From assembly GCA_963921425.1 (NCBI GenBank), contig OY992834.1, positions 7,316,001 to 7,380,000 of the forward strand: a DNA stretch of 64,000 nucleotides, in the 5' to 3' direction. Shown in pieces: positions 37,554 through 49,291 of the stretch (its first letter is position 1; each line of letters starts with the position of its first letter). Below the pieces are notes generated by a model. It ran no database searches and was not told where the DNA came from. It saw nothing but the letters and a program-made list of their open reading frames with translations. Origin of the DNA: Dryas octopetala (taxonomy: Eukaryota; Streptophyta; Magnoliopsida; Rosales; Rosaceae). The position numbers and the translations under genes were made by a program.

Positions 37554-38336
37554 GGTCAATTTCACTTTACACGCTTCAAGTATAGGTCATTTTTCACTTT
37601 AGTATCCGATATTCAAAACGTATCAATATGAAATCTAAAATTTATAAAAATTGTAATTAATGTGTCAATTCCGTTAACTTTTCTATCAGTTTTGACTACA
37701 TACAGCATGTGTGGAATTCACTTATACTGATGTGGACAGTAAATTATGTCATGGGGATAAAAACAAATTAAAAAGATTACAGCCTAGTTCTCCCTTTCTA
37801 AGATCCACCATAATAATGTAAGAAGTAATCTCGACTTACAACTTAATAAATGATTAGCATGTTAGAAATTACAAGGTTACAAGGTTAGAAATTAGAACTG
37901 ATAACTCAGAGGAGATGAGGGTGAGAAGTGAGTTCAGTGACAAGGAAGGAGTGAGAACTAAACATATCTACTAATTGGAGAAGATGAGGGAACTCGGAAA
38001 GGGAGAGATGAGGGAGGAAGGAGACGTGTGGATGAACGAGATATTTTTATATATTTAGTTTTAATGTTATATTTTAATTTTTTAATATATAATAATTTAA
38101 TTGCCTTTTTCTAATTTCTTTTTGGTTATTTTGTTTGTCCATGTGGCATTTTTTATCTTGCATGTCAGGATAAATGGATCTCACACATGCCACATAGTCA
38201 AAACTAACAGAAAAGTTAACGGAAATGTCACATTACAATTTTTATAAACTTTAGATTTCATGTTGAAACGTTTTGAATATCGAGCACTAAAATGAAAAAC
38301 AACCTATACTTGAAGGGTGCAAAGTATAATTGACCC
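37554..38336. mobile_element. non-autonomous Mutator-like element (long TIR, 9-10 bp TSD)
   Basis: 783-bp element. The left 160 or so bases (starting GGTCAATTTCACTTTACAC) match the reverse complement of the right end with small changes. Shared stretches include CGATATTCAAAACGT and TTTATAAAAATTGTAAT, then CCGTTAACTTTTCT and AGTTTTGACTA. The element is flanked by direct ATTTGGCATA. Long TIRs and a 9-10 bp TSD are typical of Mutator superfamily elements. The interior has no transposase frame, so this is a deletion derivative. Confidence 0.9.
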
Positions 38337-38409
38337 ATTTGGCATAATATATGACATACAATATGATTAGGTTAGAGATTAGACCATACCCAAATTTTTT
38401 ACTAACATG

Positions 38410-38584
38410 CATATGGTCAGCCCTGATATTCTAAGAACCTCAAATCTTAAGAGTCATACTTTGAAATCGATGCTAATAGGGTTGACCCCTAGATTCTAGG
38501 GACCTAAGATGAATCATGAAAATGGAACCTTCAACTCTTTATATACATCATTTGGGCCTAACACAATATATAAAAATATTAGAC
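38410..38584. repeat. second copy of the dispersed degenerate repeat
   Basis: Resembles 23155-23335. The 535-bp inverted-repeat element at 38585-39119 appears to interrupt it; similarity seems to resume after 39120 (TTGGGCCTCT against AGGGGCCCTC). Confidence 0.5.
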
Positions 38585-39119
38585 TTAATTATAGCAATAA
38601 TCCATGACTTAAATCCCGAATATCACTTTAGTCCATGAATTTCATTTTGGAATTTTAGAGTCCATTTACTTTTGCAAAAGTATCACTTTAGTCCTTTTTA
38701 TAACTTATGTTTCTTTTTCTGTCTAAAACATCTATGTGCCACGCTTGTGATTCATATTTGAAGGGTATTTTTGTCCTCACAGTACTCTACCCTTTTTCCA
38801 ACATCTCATCTGGCACAACACTTTTCAAAATTAATTAGAAGAATAAGAAAGCAACCAACACATGGGCAAGAGCGGGATGAATGAGTAAAGGTTGGATGAG
38901 ACATTGGAGGAGAGGTAGGGCATTGTGAGGATGAAAATACCCCTCAGATATGGGTCACATGTACAACACATGAGTGTTTTAGAGGGAAAATGTAACAAAA
39001 GTTTTAAAAGGACTAAAGTGGAACTCTTGCAATAGTTCATGGACTCCAAAATTCCAAAATAAAATTCACAAACTAAACTAATACTCAATGTATAGTTCAT
39101 AGACTATTGCTATAATTAA
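38585..39119. mobile_element. MITE-like inverted-repeat element with long TIRs
   Basis: 535 bp. The ends read TTAATTATAGCAATA and, reverse-complemented, TTAATTATAGCAATA. Further in, both arms share TTTTGGAATTTT(A/G)GAGTCCAT and CACTTTAGTCCTTTT, giving arms of about 110-130 bp. TTAA is present at both ends and could be target or terminus, so the superfamily is unresolved. No coding capacity. Confidence 0.85.
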
Positions 39120-41687
39120 CTGTATATGAAAGTTAACTGTATATAAAGGATCTATAAGATTTGGGCCTCTCCACCTTCCCTCAAGGTCCTAAACGCTAAA
39201 TACCAAACACTTAATACTTGATCCTGCAACATGAACCACTGACCTAAGACCTTGAACTTGAGGGCTCGTTTGGTTTGTAGAATTGATTTCTTGAGAAATA
39301 AATTCCTATGTCTTTTCTAGGGGAAAAGGAATGTAAGATTCTCATTACTGTGTTTGATAATGTTGAGAAAGTAAACCAATAATTAACTTTTTATTTCTAT
39401 TTCCATGTTTGGTTTGAACATGAATAAAAAATAAATGTTGTTCAGTTTTCCAATTATACACTTATCTATTAAACAAAGAATAAATAGAATATGAAAATCG
39501 AGTTGTTTTGGATAAAATTTGGCATTTTTAAATATTAGCAAGGGCATATTTGCAAAAAAAAAAGTGAAATGCTTTCTTAAGAGGGGGAAAACAAAACCCA
39601 AGCTGGAAGGAGAGATTTATTTACTCCCCTTTGGGTGTATCAGATTCTCATGGATCAGGAAACCATTTTTCATCCTTGCACTTATTAAACGTGAGAATGA
39701 AATTAATTTCTCATTCCCAGGTCTCAAAACGTGAACCAAATGAACCCTGAATGCTAGACCTTGTTGAATCTTGAACCCAACCCATGACCTTCCACAGATC
39801 TCAACCTGGACCATAGACCCCAGGCTTAGATCATTTACACCAAACTCGAACCTCAAACTTTGGACTTTGGACTTAAACCGTGAAACTCCAAGACAGACTC
39901 CCTCTGTGTGCTAATTTCTTTTGCCATATAACAGGTGTGAACGGTTGCATAGTCATTTTGTCCAATTTTGTTTTTGTTTTTGTTAAGTTCTGTCTCCACG
40001 TACTCTCCATATATATTTGCTAAGAAAATGAACATGTTCTTGGTTTCGACACCCTCTGTTTGAAGTCTTGCTCTTTTTTTTTTTTGGTCAAAGAAGTCTT
40101 ACTCTTGCATGCATTTTTAAGTGTCTTGACATTGCATTATCAACTATATGCTTCTTTCAAACTGTATCGTGATTATGCATGTACTCAACTTCAATTTATA
40201 CAGCTACTTTATTAGAGCTACGTCTCTCCAATGTTCATTTGTAGCAAATGTGTTTTAAACTAAGTTTGCAAGATAACTAATGCTCGATGAAATATCATTT
40301 TGGTCCCATCTTTTGTTGTCATGTACTTGTTGGCCTAGTTCAAAAGAGCTGCAGCCTTCAGTACTCATGTGTTGTGATACTTGTAATGTTCAAGAAAAGT
40401 GGCTCGATTAAAGTATTGGCTCAATCCCACATCAGATTTGTAAAAAGTCATCATCAATGTCTTGCGGTTAATTCAATATGATATTAGACAATCACTGGAA
40501 TTCAAAAATTTCAGCTCTAAGAAGTAGGCTGGCTAATAATGCATTATGCATATTAAACTTAATATAATGGCTTCATGCAGAGTTGCAAACAGCTGAAAGT
40601 TCTCCTTTTGTTGTTGTTATTGCAGGATATGCAATGTAATTGGCTACTTGTCACTTTGGTGCCAGATTCTTTGGGATATGTATCTTGCTTTGGTTTCTAA
40701 TAATTTGATCAAATCATTGTGTATATATGTATTTGACCAAAAAAAGAAGAAGTTCTGTATCTATGCAAAATCCTATTCATGCAGCATGCATGCCAAAAGC
40801 AAAAAGGAATTGTACTGTATCCGCCGAACTGGCACTGCATGCCAAGGAAGGAAAAACATTACCTCTCTAGCTTGTGGACCATGCATTGTGCTTTTATGTT
40901 CATAACGTGCTGATGTGTCATCAGCCATTGAAACTGTTTGATCCACAAAATGAGTATATTAGAGTGATGCGTGTAATCTTTCTTGTAACAAAGGAAGGCA
41001 CGGGAAGAAGAGGATCGAATTCGAACTTTGACCTTGAAAGTATATAAGAAAAACATTAAATAAAGTGTCATTCATTGGTATATAGAAAAGCTAGTTACAC
41101 AAAATTGCTTCAAGCACCTACAGAACTAGAAGCGCCCCATATTTGAAAAGAGAAGAAAAACGGGTTATTCACATTTCATTTGATGGTGAAAAATAGAGAT
41201 GCATGTCTCTAAAGTTCCCCGCAATAACCTCAATTGACAGCACGGATAGCTGAATTAGACCGAATATCTATATTTGTGTGTGCGGCTCATAAAAGTGTGT
41301 GGTCGAACTCATCGATCAGCCTACAGCACAATAGAAGCTGGCACTGGCAGCTAGCCGCGGACAATGGAGGGGGAGAGTGGGGGGTCCAACACCAAAGGGC
41401 TTAGGGCAGGGGATGAGTTTATAACTTTGTATATAATGTGGGTGCCAGGCATGTGAGTGGATTCGAGCATATGCATGATGATTACTCACACCAACATGGC
41501 AACATAAGCTGCAGATTAACATCATTGCAAACACCATGTTATTACCCCATCTCATAATACATATTTAGTATGGCATTTACTTGATCGATTTTGATTTGCA
41601 TTGCACGCCTCTAATTATGATCAATGATTACTTAATTAGTCAAACACGGTCAGAGTTTAAATACCTTAACCATTTACATCTTTAGTC

Positions 41688-41694
<7 letters not shown>

Positions 41695-41728
<34 letters not shown>
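41695..41728. repeat. (CT)n microsatellite
   Basis: About 17 CT units about 650 bp before the DUF1295 gene. Confidence 0.95.
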
Positions 41729-41733
<5 letters not shown>

Positions 41734-41767
41734 TGGCCCAAACTAGTACCTAGTTTACCAAGAATTC

Positions 41768-41788
41768 ATATATATATATATATATATA
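41768..41788. repeat. (TA)n microsatellite
   Basis: Uninterrupted TA run of about 10 units, 40 bp after a CT microsatellite. Confidence 0.9.
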
Positions 41789-42320
41789 CCACTAATGACA
41801 AGGATTTCATATACTTAGTTATTTAATTACTTAATTATGTTGCACCCACATTTTTGTAGCATGTATATACATTTTTTTGTGATTAATTAATGTGAAAGAT
41901 AATCATTTAGTAGTACTTGAAATCCTTCAAATATAGTTTTCAGCACTTTTAGATGGAAGTTCGAATACTAATTGAAAGTTTCTAATGGAAGAAAAATGGG
42001 TTAGTTTTCAATTTTTTTGTTAATTAATTAAATTGCTGAAAAAATAAGGTAAAAAAGAAAAAGAAGAGATGGTTAAAGTTACCAAATGAAGAACATCATT
42101 AATTTTTTTTTGTTTTGAACAAAGAACATCTTTAATGGAGTAGATGAATTTGACATGATAGCAGGTGTGCTGATGATTATTTGGAGGTATCTCTCTTGAC
42201 CCACCAAGCAGAAAGCGAGAGAGAGAGAGAGAATCATGCATATTTTTCTACTTTCTAGTATCATGGAGATGGGCCTCTTTTAGAAACGTTACAGAACAAA
42301 AAGAGCTAAGCTAGTAGGAC

Positions 42321-42330
42321 TATAAAAATA
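42321..42330 (+). promoter_or_regulatory. TATA box of the DUF1295 gene
   Basis: TATAAAAATA centred 46 nt before the ATG. Transcription would start near 42350, leaving a leader of about 20-25 nt. Confidence 0.65.
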
Positions 42331-42371
42331 GGCCTCTGTTCCTCTGTTGGTGTTGTGTTTACATTACAGCC

Positions 42372-43823
42372 ATGGCTGGTGGTAACTTGAAGAATGCAGT
42401 CATAGCATTTCTAGCTCCTCTTCCCTCCATTCTCTTCTACCTCTCCTTCCTCAACAACCACCAAACCAGTACTGGGACTCTCTCTCCTCTTTGGTCATGG
42501 TGCTATCACCACCCTCTTCTACTAGCCAATGCATTCTTCTTCCTCAACGTCAATGTCCTCTTCTGGGTTATCAGCCACGTCCTGAACAGCCATTGGGTAC
42601 GTCTCTGTTCATTCAAAATGTGTTCTTTTTGGATCCTAATTGCTTTCTTTCCCATTGAATTGCTTGTTTGATTGATGGGGTTTGGTGCAGATGATCGATT
42701 TGTATTGGACGGTGATACCCGTAATGCTTGTTCACTACTATCGGACTCACCCTCTGGCTCAGTACAACTGGTGGCGCTCAACGATCGCGATCTTGGTGAC
42801 TTGGGTTTGGAGCCTCAGGCTTTCTCACAACTACTTTAGGCGGGAAAACTGGCAGTGGGGGGCCAGAGAGGACTGGCGGTTCACCGATATGAGCTCACAG
42901 TACGGCAAGCACTGGTGGTGGGTTTCCTTCTTCGCCGTCTACCTCTCGCAGCAGGTACTGGTAGCTCTGAATTTTTGAACTGGTTTAAGTGTTTGTTGAA
43001 TTGCCTCAATGGGGAAATTTTGAAAAGCAAAAATTAGTCATTTTTTGTTTCCATTAAAGACTGTAGACTTTATTTTTTTAGAGTTTAAGAGATTTGGCCC
43101 TTGAGTATTGCTTGAGCTCCCCTCAAGTCAAACCTGTCGAGCATTGCTCAAGGGAGATTCGAGCATTTCTCAAAGAGAGCTTGAGCAGGACCATTAGATT
43201 TCTAAAACTCGAAAAAAAAAGGGCTAAAAGTCTTTAATTGACACAAATTTTGGCTAGTTTTTCAAATTTGTCCTCAAATGGGCTTCCATGCTAGTCAAAT
43301 GCCTGCTTATTGTTTTTTCTAATGGTTCTTTTAATCCTTGTAGGTTTTTCTAATTGGGGTTTGCCTTCCATTTTATGTAATCCACTCAGTTAATGTGCCA
43401 CTGAACATATGGGATTTTGTTGCCATGATTGTCTGCATTTCTGGCATTGTTATAGCATACTTTGCAGACACACAGCTCCATGACTTTGTGAGCAGAAACA
43501 ACAAGCTGAAAGAGCTTGGAAAGCCAGTTGTGCCCAATCTCGACGAGGGGTTGTGGCATTATTCACGGCATCCCAACTACTTTGGAGAGCAGCTGTGGTG
43601 GTGGGGACTAGTTATATTTGCATGGAACCTGGGACATGGATGGGCCTTTGTTGGGTCTTTCATCAATACAATGTGTTTAGCTTATGTGACTACGCTTGTG
43701 GAACACCGAATGCTGAAACAAGATTACAGAGCAGAAGCATACAGGCAGTATCAGAAGACAACCTCAGTGTGGATACCCTGGTTCAAGTCATCCCCAATAG
43801 GAGGGAAAGATAAGAATGCGTAA
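42372..43823 (+). CDS. DUF1295 / steroid 5-alpha-reductase-like membrane protein, 322 aa
   Basis: Three exons: 42372-42596, 42691-42954 and 43344-43823 (969 nt), GT-AG introns of 94 and 389 bp. The protein is multi-pass with many Trp/Phe-rich hydrophobic helices. The family signature is in the C-terminal half: HYSRHPNYFGEQLWWWG, resembling the NADPH-binding RHPxYxG core of isoprenylcysteine and sterol reductases, followed by LVEHRMLKQDYRAEAYRQYQ and SVWIPW. Plant relatives I recall are At1g73650 and At1g18180; the substrate is not established. No signal peptide; the first hydrophobic helix begins at about residue 9. TATA box 50 nt upstream. The second intron carries short GAGCATTGCTCAAG-type inverted motifs. 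Confidence 0.9.
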
Positions 43824-45410
43824 TTTGATATTTCTTTCAGTGTTATGCTTTGCTAATTGTTTTTATCTGCATTATTCATATATATGTTTTCTCGTCTTAA
43901 TGTCCTTGTCCAGCAATTGTCATCAATGGTTAACTTTTGAAAGAAATGAATGCAAGTTGGATTTTATTGTTGGTACCCGAATATATTGTTGTAAGAAATT
44001 GTGTAGAATTGTTCTGAATTTTCTGAAAACAGTCATTTAGTATCTGAATTTCTTAAAGCCATACAATAGTTCAGAATGTGGAATTTCCATGAGATCTGGC
44101 TTCGCTCTTAAGTTTGGTCGTGTTACAGAGCTTACACGATAGAAGTCTATATATGACAATACACATGTTCTTGCCAGTCTTCTAATGGTTGTTTTACAAG
44201 CTATTTAAAATACCATAAAGATATGTTTCATTACAGAAACACATTTCAGTTGGGATGCATATGGTCCAACTGCTTCAGTCTGTGCAATGGAAAGCCAGAA
44301 GGAATGAATTAGAAAAACAGTTTATAATACAAAGTACTAAACTAGGATATCATTTGCCTACATTTTTTAAACTTCAAAAATTGGAGATTGGGATTCTAAG
44401 TTACATGGGTAGGCATGTTTGAACTTTGACATTGCTGATTGTCATCCTTCATCTCCTCTGGAGAATGTTGGATGGACCATTGTGTTCTATGGTTATTCCA
44501 CTCAATTTAAAACACTTATGTAATGGATTATCATATAGAAGTGGGATCAGCTTGAGCCACCGTTAGCTATTTAGCTTTTCTATTTTCAAATACACATATC
44601 TGATTTCTCATGGACAGCTAGCTGTTAGCTTTGTCAGTGTACTTAGAAACAGTTATATGAACCCCCTTTTTGTAGGAAGTAGGAACCTTTTCTTAACCCC
44701 AAGAATCCCACTGATGGATCTGCTGCAAAGAAAGAGATGTGTGGTTGTCCTGGCATGTGCTTTACTTACATGAGTAGAGGGAAATTATGGTAATGGATCA
44801 TGGTCTTCCTCCAGAGAACTCTAATTAGAGAAGAACAAAAGATGAGCATCTGAAAATAGTACACATACAATTCCACTTTATGAGCATAGTGAACTGGATT
44901 GTTTCAAAGATAATAAGAGAATGTTCTACTGAGAAAAACAAATGCATATAACCTGCCTTATAAATTTGATTGCCTGGCTAGATTCATACATAAAATACTT
45001 TGTTGCCTCAGTACAAAGACAGGCTGCTTCCCAGATACCATAAAATGTCTAAGTAAACATGCCAGCCACTCTACATTTTGTTTTCTTTCAAGGCTTTTTC
45101 TTTTTTCTTTTTTGAAAAAATATACATTTCATGACAAACAGAGACAAGATCATAGAAAATAGTTACAAGAGCCCGCATGAGTTGAAAGACTTACCTAAAT
45201 TCCTCAGTCTGTTACAGTTTTTTTTTTTTTTTTGGTGTCACAGTCTATTACTGTCCAACACTTCAACATGTGAAGGGGAGAAGGCAAAGTAAATAGCTAG
45301 ACATGGAAAGGTAGACAGTAAAAGTGCAAGGTACATAGATATGTGATATATTAGGTATGTATGTGTACAAATTAATTAGGTTGGTGGGAATGGGATACCA
45401 TTATTTATTA

Positions 45411-45946
45411 GGTTCTTTGATTTTAACTACTAAATTTCAATAACTTTTTAGTTTAAGTATCAAAATTAAATAGCATTTTAGATTATATAAAAAAATTACA
45501 TCACAAATATTACATTAATTTATACTATATTGTATTAAAAAAAAAAATCAATCCAGTCACAATTTAATTGTGACTGTCTTGGTAAATTAAAAGAGACAAC
45601 TCACACCACTATATTATGTATTATTTTGAGTAAAAGTATTGTTTTAACATCTATTTATACTATATTGTAATATAATTTCTCTAAAAAAAATTCAATTAAG
45701 TCACAACTTAACTGTGACTGTCTCACAACTTAGATGTGACTATCGTTCAGTTACAACTAAATTTGAAGTTGTGAGTGTCGTACAGTCACAACTAGATGTA
45801 AAGTTGAGACAACATTAGCAAATTTTCAAGATAATATAAAAGCGTCAAGGGCAATTTTGTAAAAACCTTATAAATTTTAACTAACACCCATCATATGTGG
45901 GTCAAAGGACAAAAATGTCAAATTGAAAAGGCTCAAATCAAAGGAG
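45411..45946. repeat. AT-rich, palindrome-containing repeat, possibly a decayed TIR element
   Basis: The left end GGTTCTTTGATTTT and reverse-complemented right end GGCTCCTTTGATTTG are similar. The interior has two direct copies, at 45515-45580 and 45650-45725, each with TTTATACTATATTGTA and TCACAA(T/C)TTAA(T/C)TGTGACTGTC, and several small CACAA/TTGTG palindromes. Flanking DNA to about 46090 also has inverted AAATTTCAATAA motifs. No TSD was confirmed. Confidence 0.45.
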
Positions 45947-47117
45947 CCAACATATTTGTGACATAATCTAAAAAATTACATTTAAATTTGATTATTCAAT
46001 TAAAATATTATATAATTTTTATGCTATACTAAAAAATTATTGAAATTTTATATTTAATCGTAATTTTCTATTATTTATTTAGGCCAGCCATATAAATAGC
46101 CCGCATGTATTGACTATAATAATGATCATGTTCTACCATCAAGTTGCAATCAACAAGTGAAGACATATAGGAGCTACAAGGTCCCACCACAAGTAACTAT
46201 GCAACAAGAGTCTTTGATTTTCATAATAATTGTATGGACGAAATAACAGATTTTTATATTATTATTGTCCTTTTCATAAACCATTCAATTAAGACAAATC
46301 CAAGATGGACAGCCATGGACAGCAACCATTTCAAATACTAAATCTATACAATAATCTTAGCTATACTAAGAATATATTAAAACAAGAGCTGATGTTTTGG
46401 CTCATGCTGTTATTATAACTCATTCTCACTTCTAATAGTCTCAAATCTTTCCTTTATTCACCAAATAATAAATAACCAAAAAAGTTTGAATTGATTTGTT
46501 CGATAAATCCGTAAGATTCATAACATTCTAATTTGGTAATTGATAAATTTTTTTTTATTTGGGGTGATTTATAAAAACATTTATAGTGCAGTCACCTCAT
46601 ATGATATGATGTAAATAAATTTAAAAATTGAGAATTTATATTTTAATAGAGAAAATGTGAACTTGTCAATATTAAAGAGTCAAAAGTGGAGAAATGTGAA
46701 CTCTCCACATTTTTTTTTTTTTGTCATTGAACTCTCAAGATTAAAGAGTAAAAAATGTACTATATTCGTATGTTCTACGTTGTAGAATTTTTTATGATTT
46801 AACCAAAAACTGAACCGAAAACCACATCTCACATTTTTTTTGGGCCAATCACATTCACATCTCACATTTAATGACACGAAAAAAGACAGAATGACAGATT
46901 TTCATATTCAAGTTCCCTGAAATGGAGGAAAGGCCAATCTCATACGGGTTGTTGGAGCCTTGGAGGTGTAATGTGTTCAAAGACAACAGATATTCCAACC
47001 TAAAAAAGAAAAAAAAGACTAACAGATATTTTTATTTTATTTTTTTAATATGGGTGGAGATTACAATGTACCGTTGGCACGTGCAAATGATAAAAATAAG
47101 ACGGGCACTTGCAATTG

Positions 47118-47157
<40 letters not shown>

Positions 47158-47158
47158 T
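47118..47158. repeat. (CT)n microsatellite, promoter-proximal
   Basis: CT run with one TTT interruption, followed by T-rich sequence, about 400 bp before the PAP29-like gene. Confidence 0.9.
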
Positions 47159-47528
47159 TTTCTTTTTTTCTTTTTTTCTTTTTTTCTCTCTTTCTAACTG
47201 CGATACCACATGTCCCAAGTTATTCTCAACTATAAAACAAGCAACCTGTTAACCAAAAAAAATAAAACAAGCAACCTAATCAATAATCAGCTGGGGAATA
47301 TACCTGGGATTTTGGAGGGGTTTGTCTTGTGGTATTTATCATTTATTAATCATAAGAGAGATTAAGATTTAAGAGCATTAATGATGGGACTCATGAAGGC
47401 TGAAATTTTTGTTTGATTTGCTAAAAATAAAAAAGAAAAGGTTTTTGTTTTGGTGCAGACCAAAACTAAGGCTAAGACCAAGAGGATGCAAACGGTGAGT
47501 TTGTAATGGTAGTTCACGCTCTCTCCCT

Positions 47529-47536
47529 TATATAAA
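47529..47536 (+). promoter_or_regulatory. TATA box of the PAP29-like gene
   Basis: TATATAAA just 20 nt before the first in-frame ATG (47549). A start about 25-32 nt downstream would place the cap at or after that ATG, which makes the second Met (47567) a more likely start, unless this box is not used. Confidence 0.55.
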
Positions 47537-47548
47537 TAAAAGCTGAAG

Positions 47549-49291
47549 ATGAAGAAGAAGGAGGTAATGGGTCTTCATTTAAGGGTGGTGGTGGTGTTGG
47601 TGGCTTTGCTTTCCATCTGGGACTTGGCTGCAGCAAAACAACAACACCAGCAAGCAGAGAAGAAGAGGCTGAGGTTTGGGTCAGATGGGCAGTTCAAGAT
47701 ACTGCAAGTGGCGGACATGCACTATGCCGATGGCAAGACCACGCCTTGCGAGGATGTGCTGCCGACCCAGGTCCCCACTTGCTCTGACCTCAACACCACC
47801 GCCTTCGTTCACCGCATGATTCAGGCTGAAAAGCCCAATTTCATCGTTTTCACAGGTACTTTATTCCCTTATTTCCTTGTCCTTATCATTGCTTTTGTAA
47901 TCATTTTCAAGACATTGTGTACTAAAGAGTGATACCAATGCCCAATACATTCACTAATTCTATTCAAAACATAATTCTTTAGAGACAAATACATAGAGAG
48001 AGCAATGAGAAACAAAACCCATCTTTGGGAACAATACAGGATTCCAATATGGTGGGTTGTTTTATCTGATGGGCAGTGATTTTACTTTGTATCTTGGTAT
48101 TGAACAAAACAAAATCCACTCACAGTCATAGTCACTGCTGTGTTTGCTTTGCTTTGCTTAGCAAGTTTTGATTTGGCTCTGGTTCTTGCATTTCTGATTG
48201 GCTATCCAACCTGACCTGTGTGCAACAGGAGATAACATTTATGGATTTGATGCCACTGATGCTGCTAAATCTTTGGATGCGGCATTTGCTCCGGCAATCT
48301 CTTCCAACATCCCATGGGCAGCTGTTTTGGGGAACCATGACCAGGAATCCGACCTCTCAAGGGAAGGGGTCATGAAACACATAGTTGGGTACAAGAGCAC
48401 TCTGTCTCAACTCAATCCTTTGGAACAAGATGTTATTGATGGTTTTGGGAACTATAACCTTGAGATCAGCGGAGTGCAGGGCTCTGGTTTGGAAAACAAA
48501 TCGGTTCTCAATCTCTACTTCCTTGACAGTGGAGATTATTCCACGGTTCCCTCCATTGCTGGCTACGGTTGGATCAAACCCTCCCAGCAATTTTGGTTCC
48601 AACGCACTTCTGCAAAGCTTCGGGTACGAACCTCACTGTTTCATTCACTGGGTTTGTTGTTTGGACAACATTTACTTTCACAAGTCGTTTCTAGTTTCTA
48701 CCAATCCATGTTGAGCAAGTAGTTTGATTTCTAATTAGTTCTGATGGCACTGTTAATGAAACTATTCCATTTACCCTGCAGAAAGCATACATGAACAAGC
48801 CACAGGCCCAGAAAGCACCTGCACCAGGGCTTGCATACTTTCACATTCCACTACCCGAATTTGCTAGTTTTGACTCCTCAAACTTCACAGGTGTGAGGCA
48901 GGAAGGCATTAGCTCTGCTTCTGTGAACTCGGGCTTCTTTACAACCTTGGTCGAAGCAGGGGATGTGAAGGCAGCTTTCACAGGCCATGATCACCTCAAT
49001 GACTTCTGTGGGAAGCTAATTGGCATAAACCTTTGTTATGCCGGGGGATTTGGATACCATGCTTATGGGAAGGCTGGATGGGACAGGAGAGCAAGGGTGG
49101 TGGTAGCAACCTTAGAGAAAACACAAAAGGGAGGTTGGGGAGCAGTCAAGTCAATCAAAACATGGAAGCGCCTTGATGATCAGCACCTCACTGCTATTGA
49201 TAGTCAGGTTCTCTGGAGCAAGAGCTCTGCGGGTATGTCTTCCTTAAAGTACCATGAAATGTTTCAGTGCCCTATTCCTGGCTCATTCTAG
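47549..49291 (+). CDS. PAP29: purple acid phosphatase, PAP29-like, 403 aa
   Basis: Three exons: 47549-47855, 48229-48623 and 48782-49291 (1212 nt). Metallophosphoesterase residues: DMH (Asp56/His58), GDN (103-105), GNHD (137-140), His255 in AYFHIPLPE and GHDH (302-305). These form the di-metal centre of purple acid phosphatases. A hydrophobic N-terminal segment after MGLHLR suggests secretion, and potential N-glycosylation sites include NTT, NKS and NFT. The family hydrolyses phosphate monoesters, usually in the apoplast or vacuole. The sequence resembles Arabidopsis PAP29 (At5g63140) by memory; PAP14 and PAP28 are relatives. The start codon is uncertain: the TATA box is only 20 nt before the first ATG, so Met7 (397 aa) may be the real start. 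Confidence 0.93.

Larger units (their letters stand above)
37172..42371. other. 5.2-kb gene-free region with transposon remnants
   Basis: Between TCF25 and the DUF1295 gene. It contains at least two inverted-repeat elements (37554-38336 and 38585-39119), a degenerate dispersed repeat (38410-38580), and CT and TA microsatellites (41695-41728, 41768-41788). I found no gene or tRNA here. Open frames are short and without domain features. Confidence 0.6.
43824..47548. other. 3.7-kb gene-free, AT-rich, repetitive region
   Basis: Between the DUF1295 and PAP29-like genes. Includes an inverted-repeat region at about 45411-46090 (separate), CT/T low-complexity sequence at 47118-47190, and the PAP29-like promoter at the right end. 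No gene supported. Confidence 0.55.

Noticed and set aside
43079..43230. Repeated GAGCATTGCTCAAG-type motifs in DUF1295 intron 2
   Set aside because: Short and imperfect; could be a satellite fragment, but there is not enough order to call a repeat unit.
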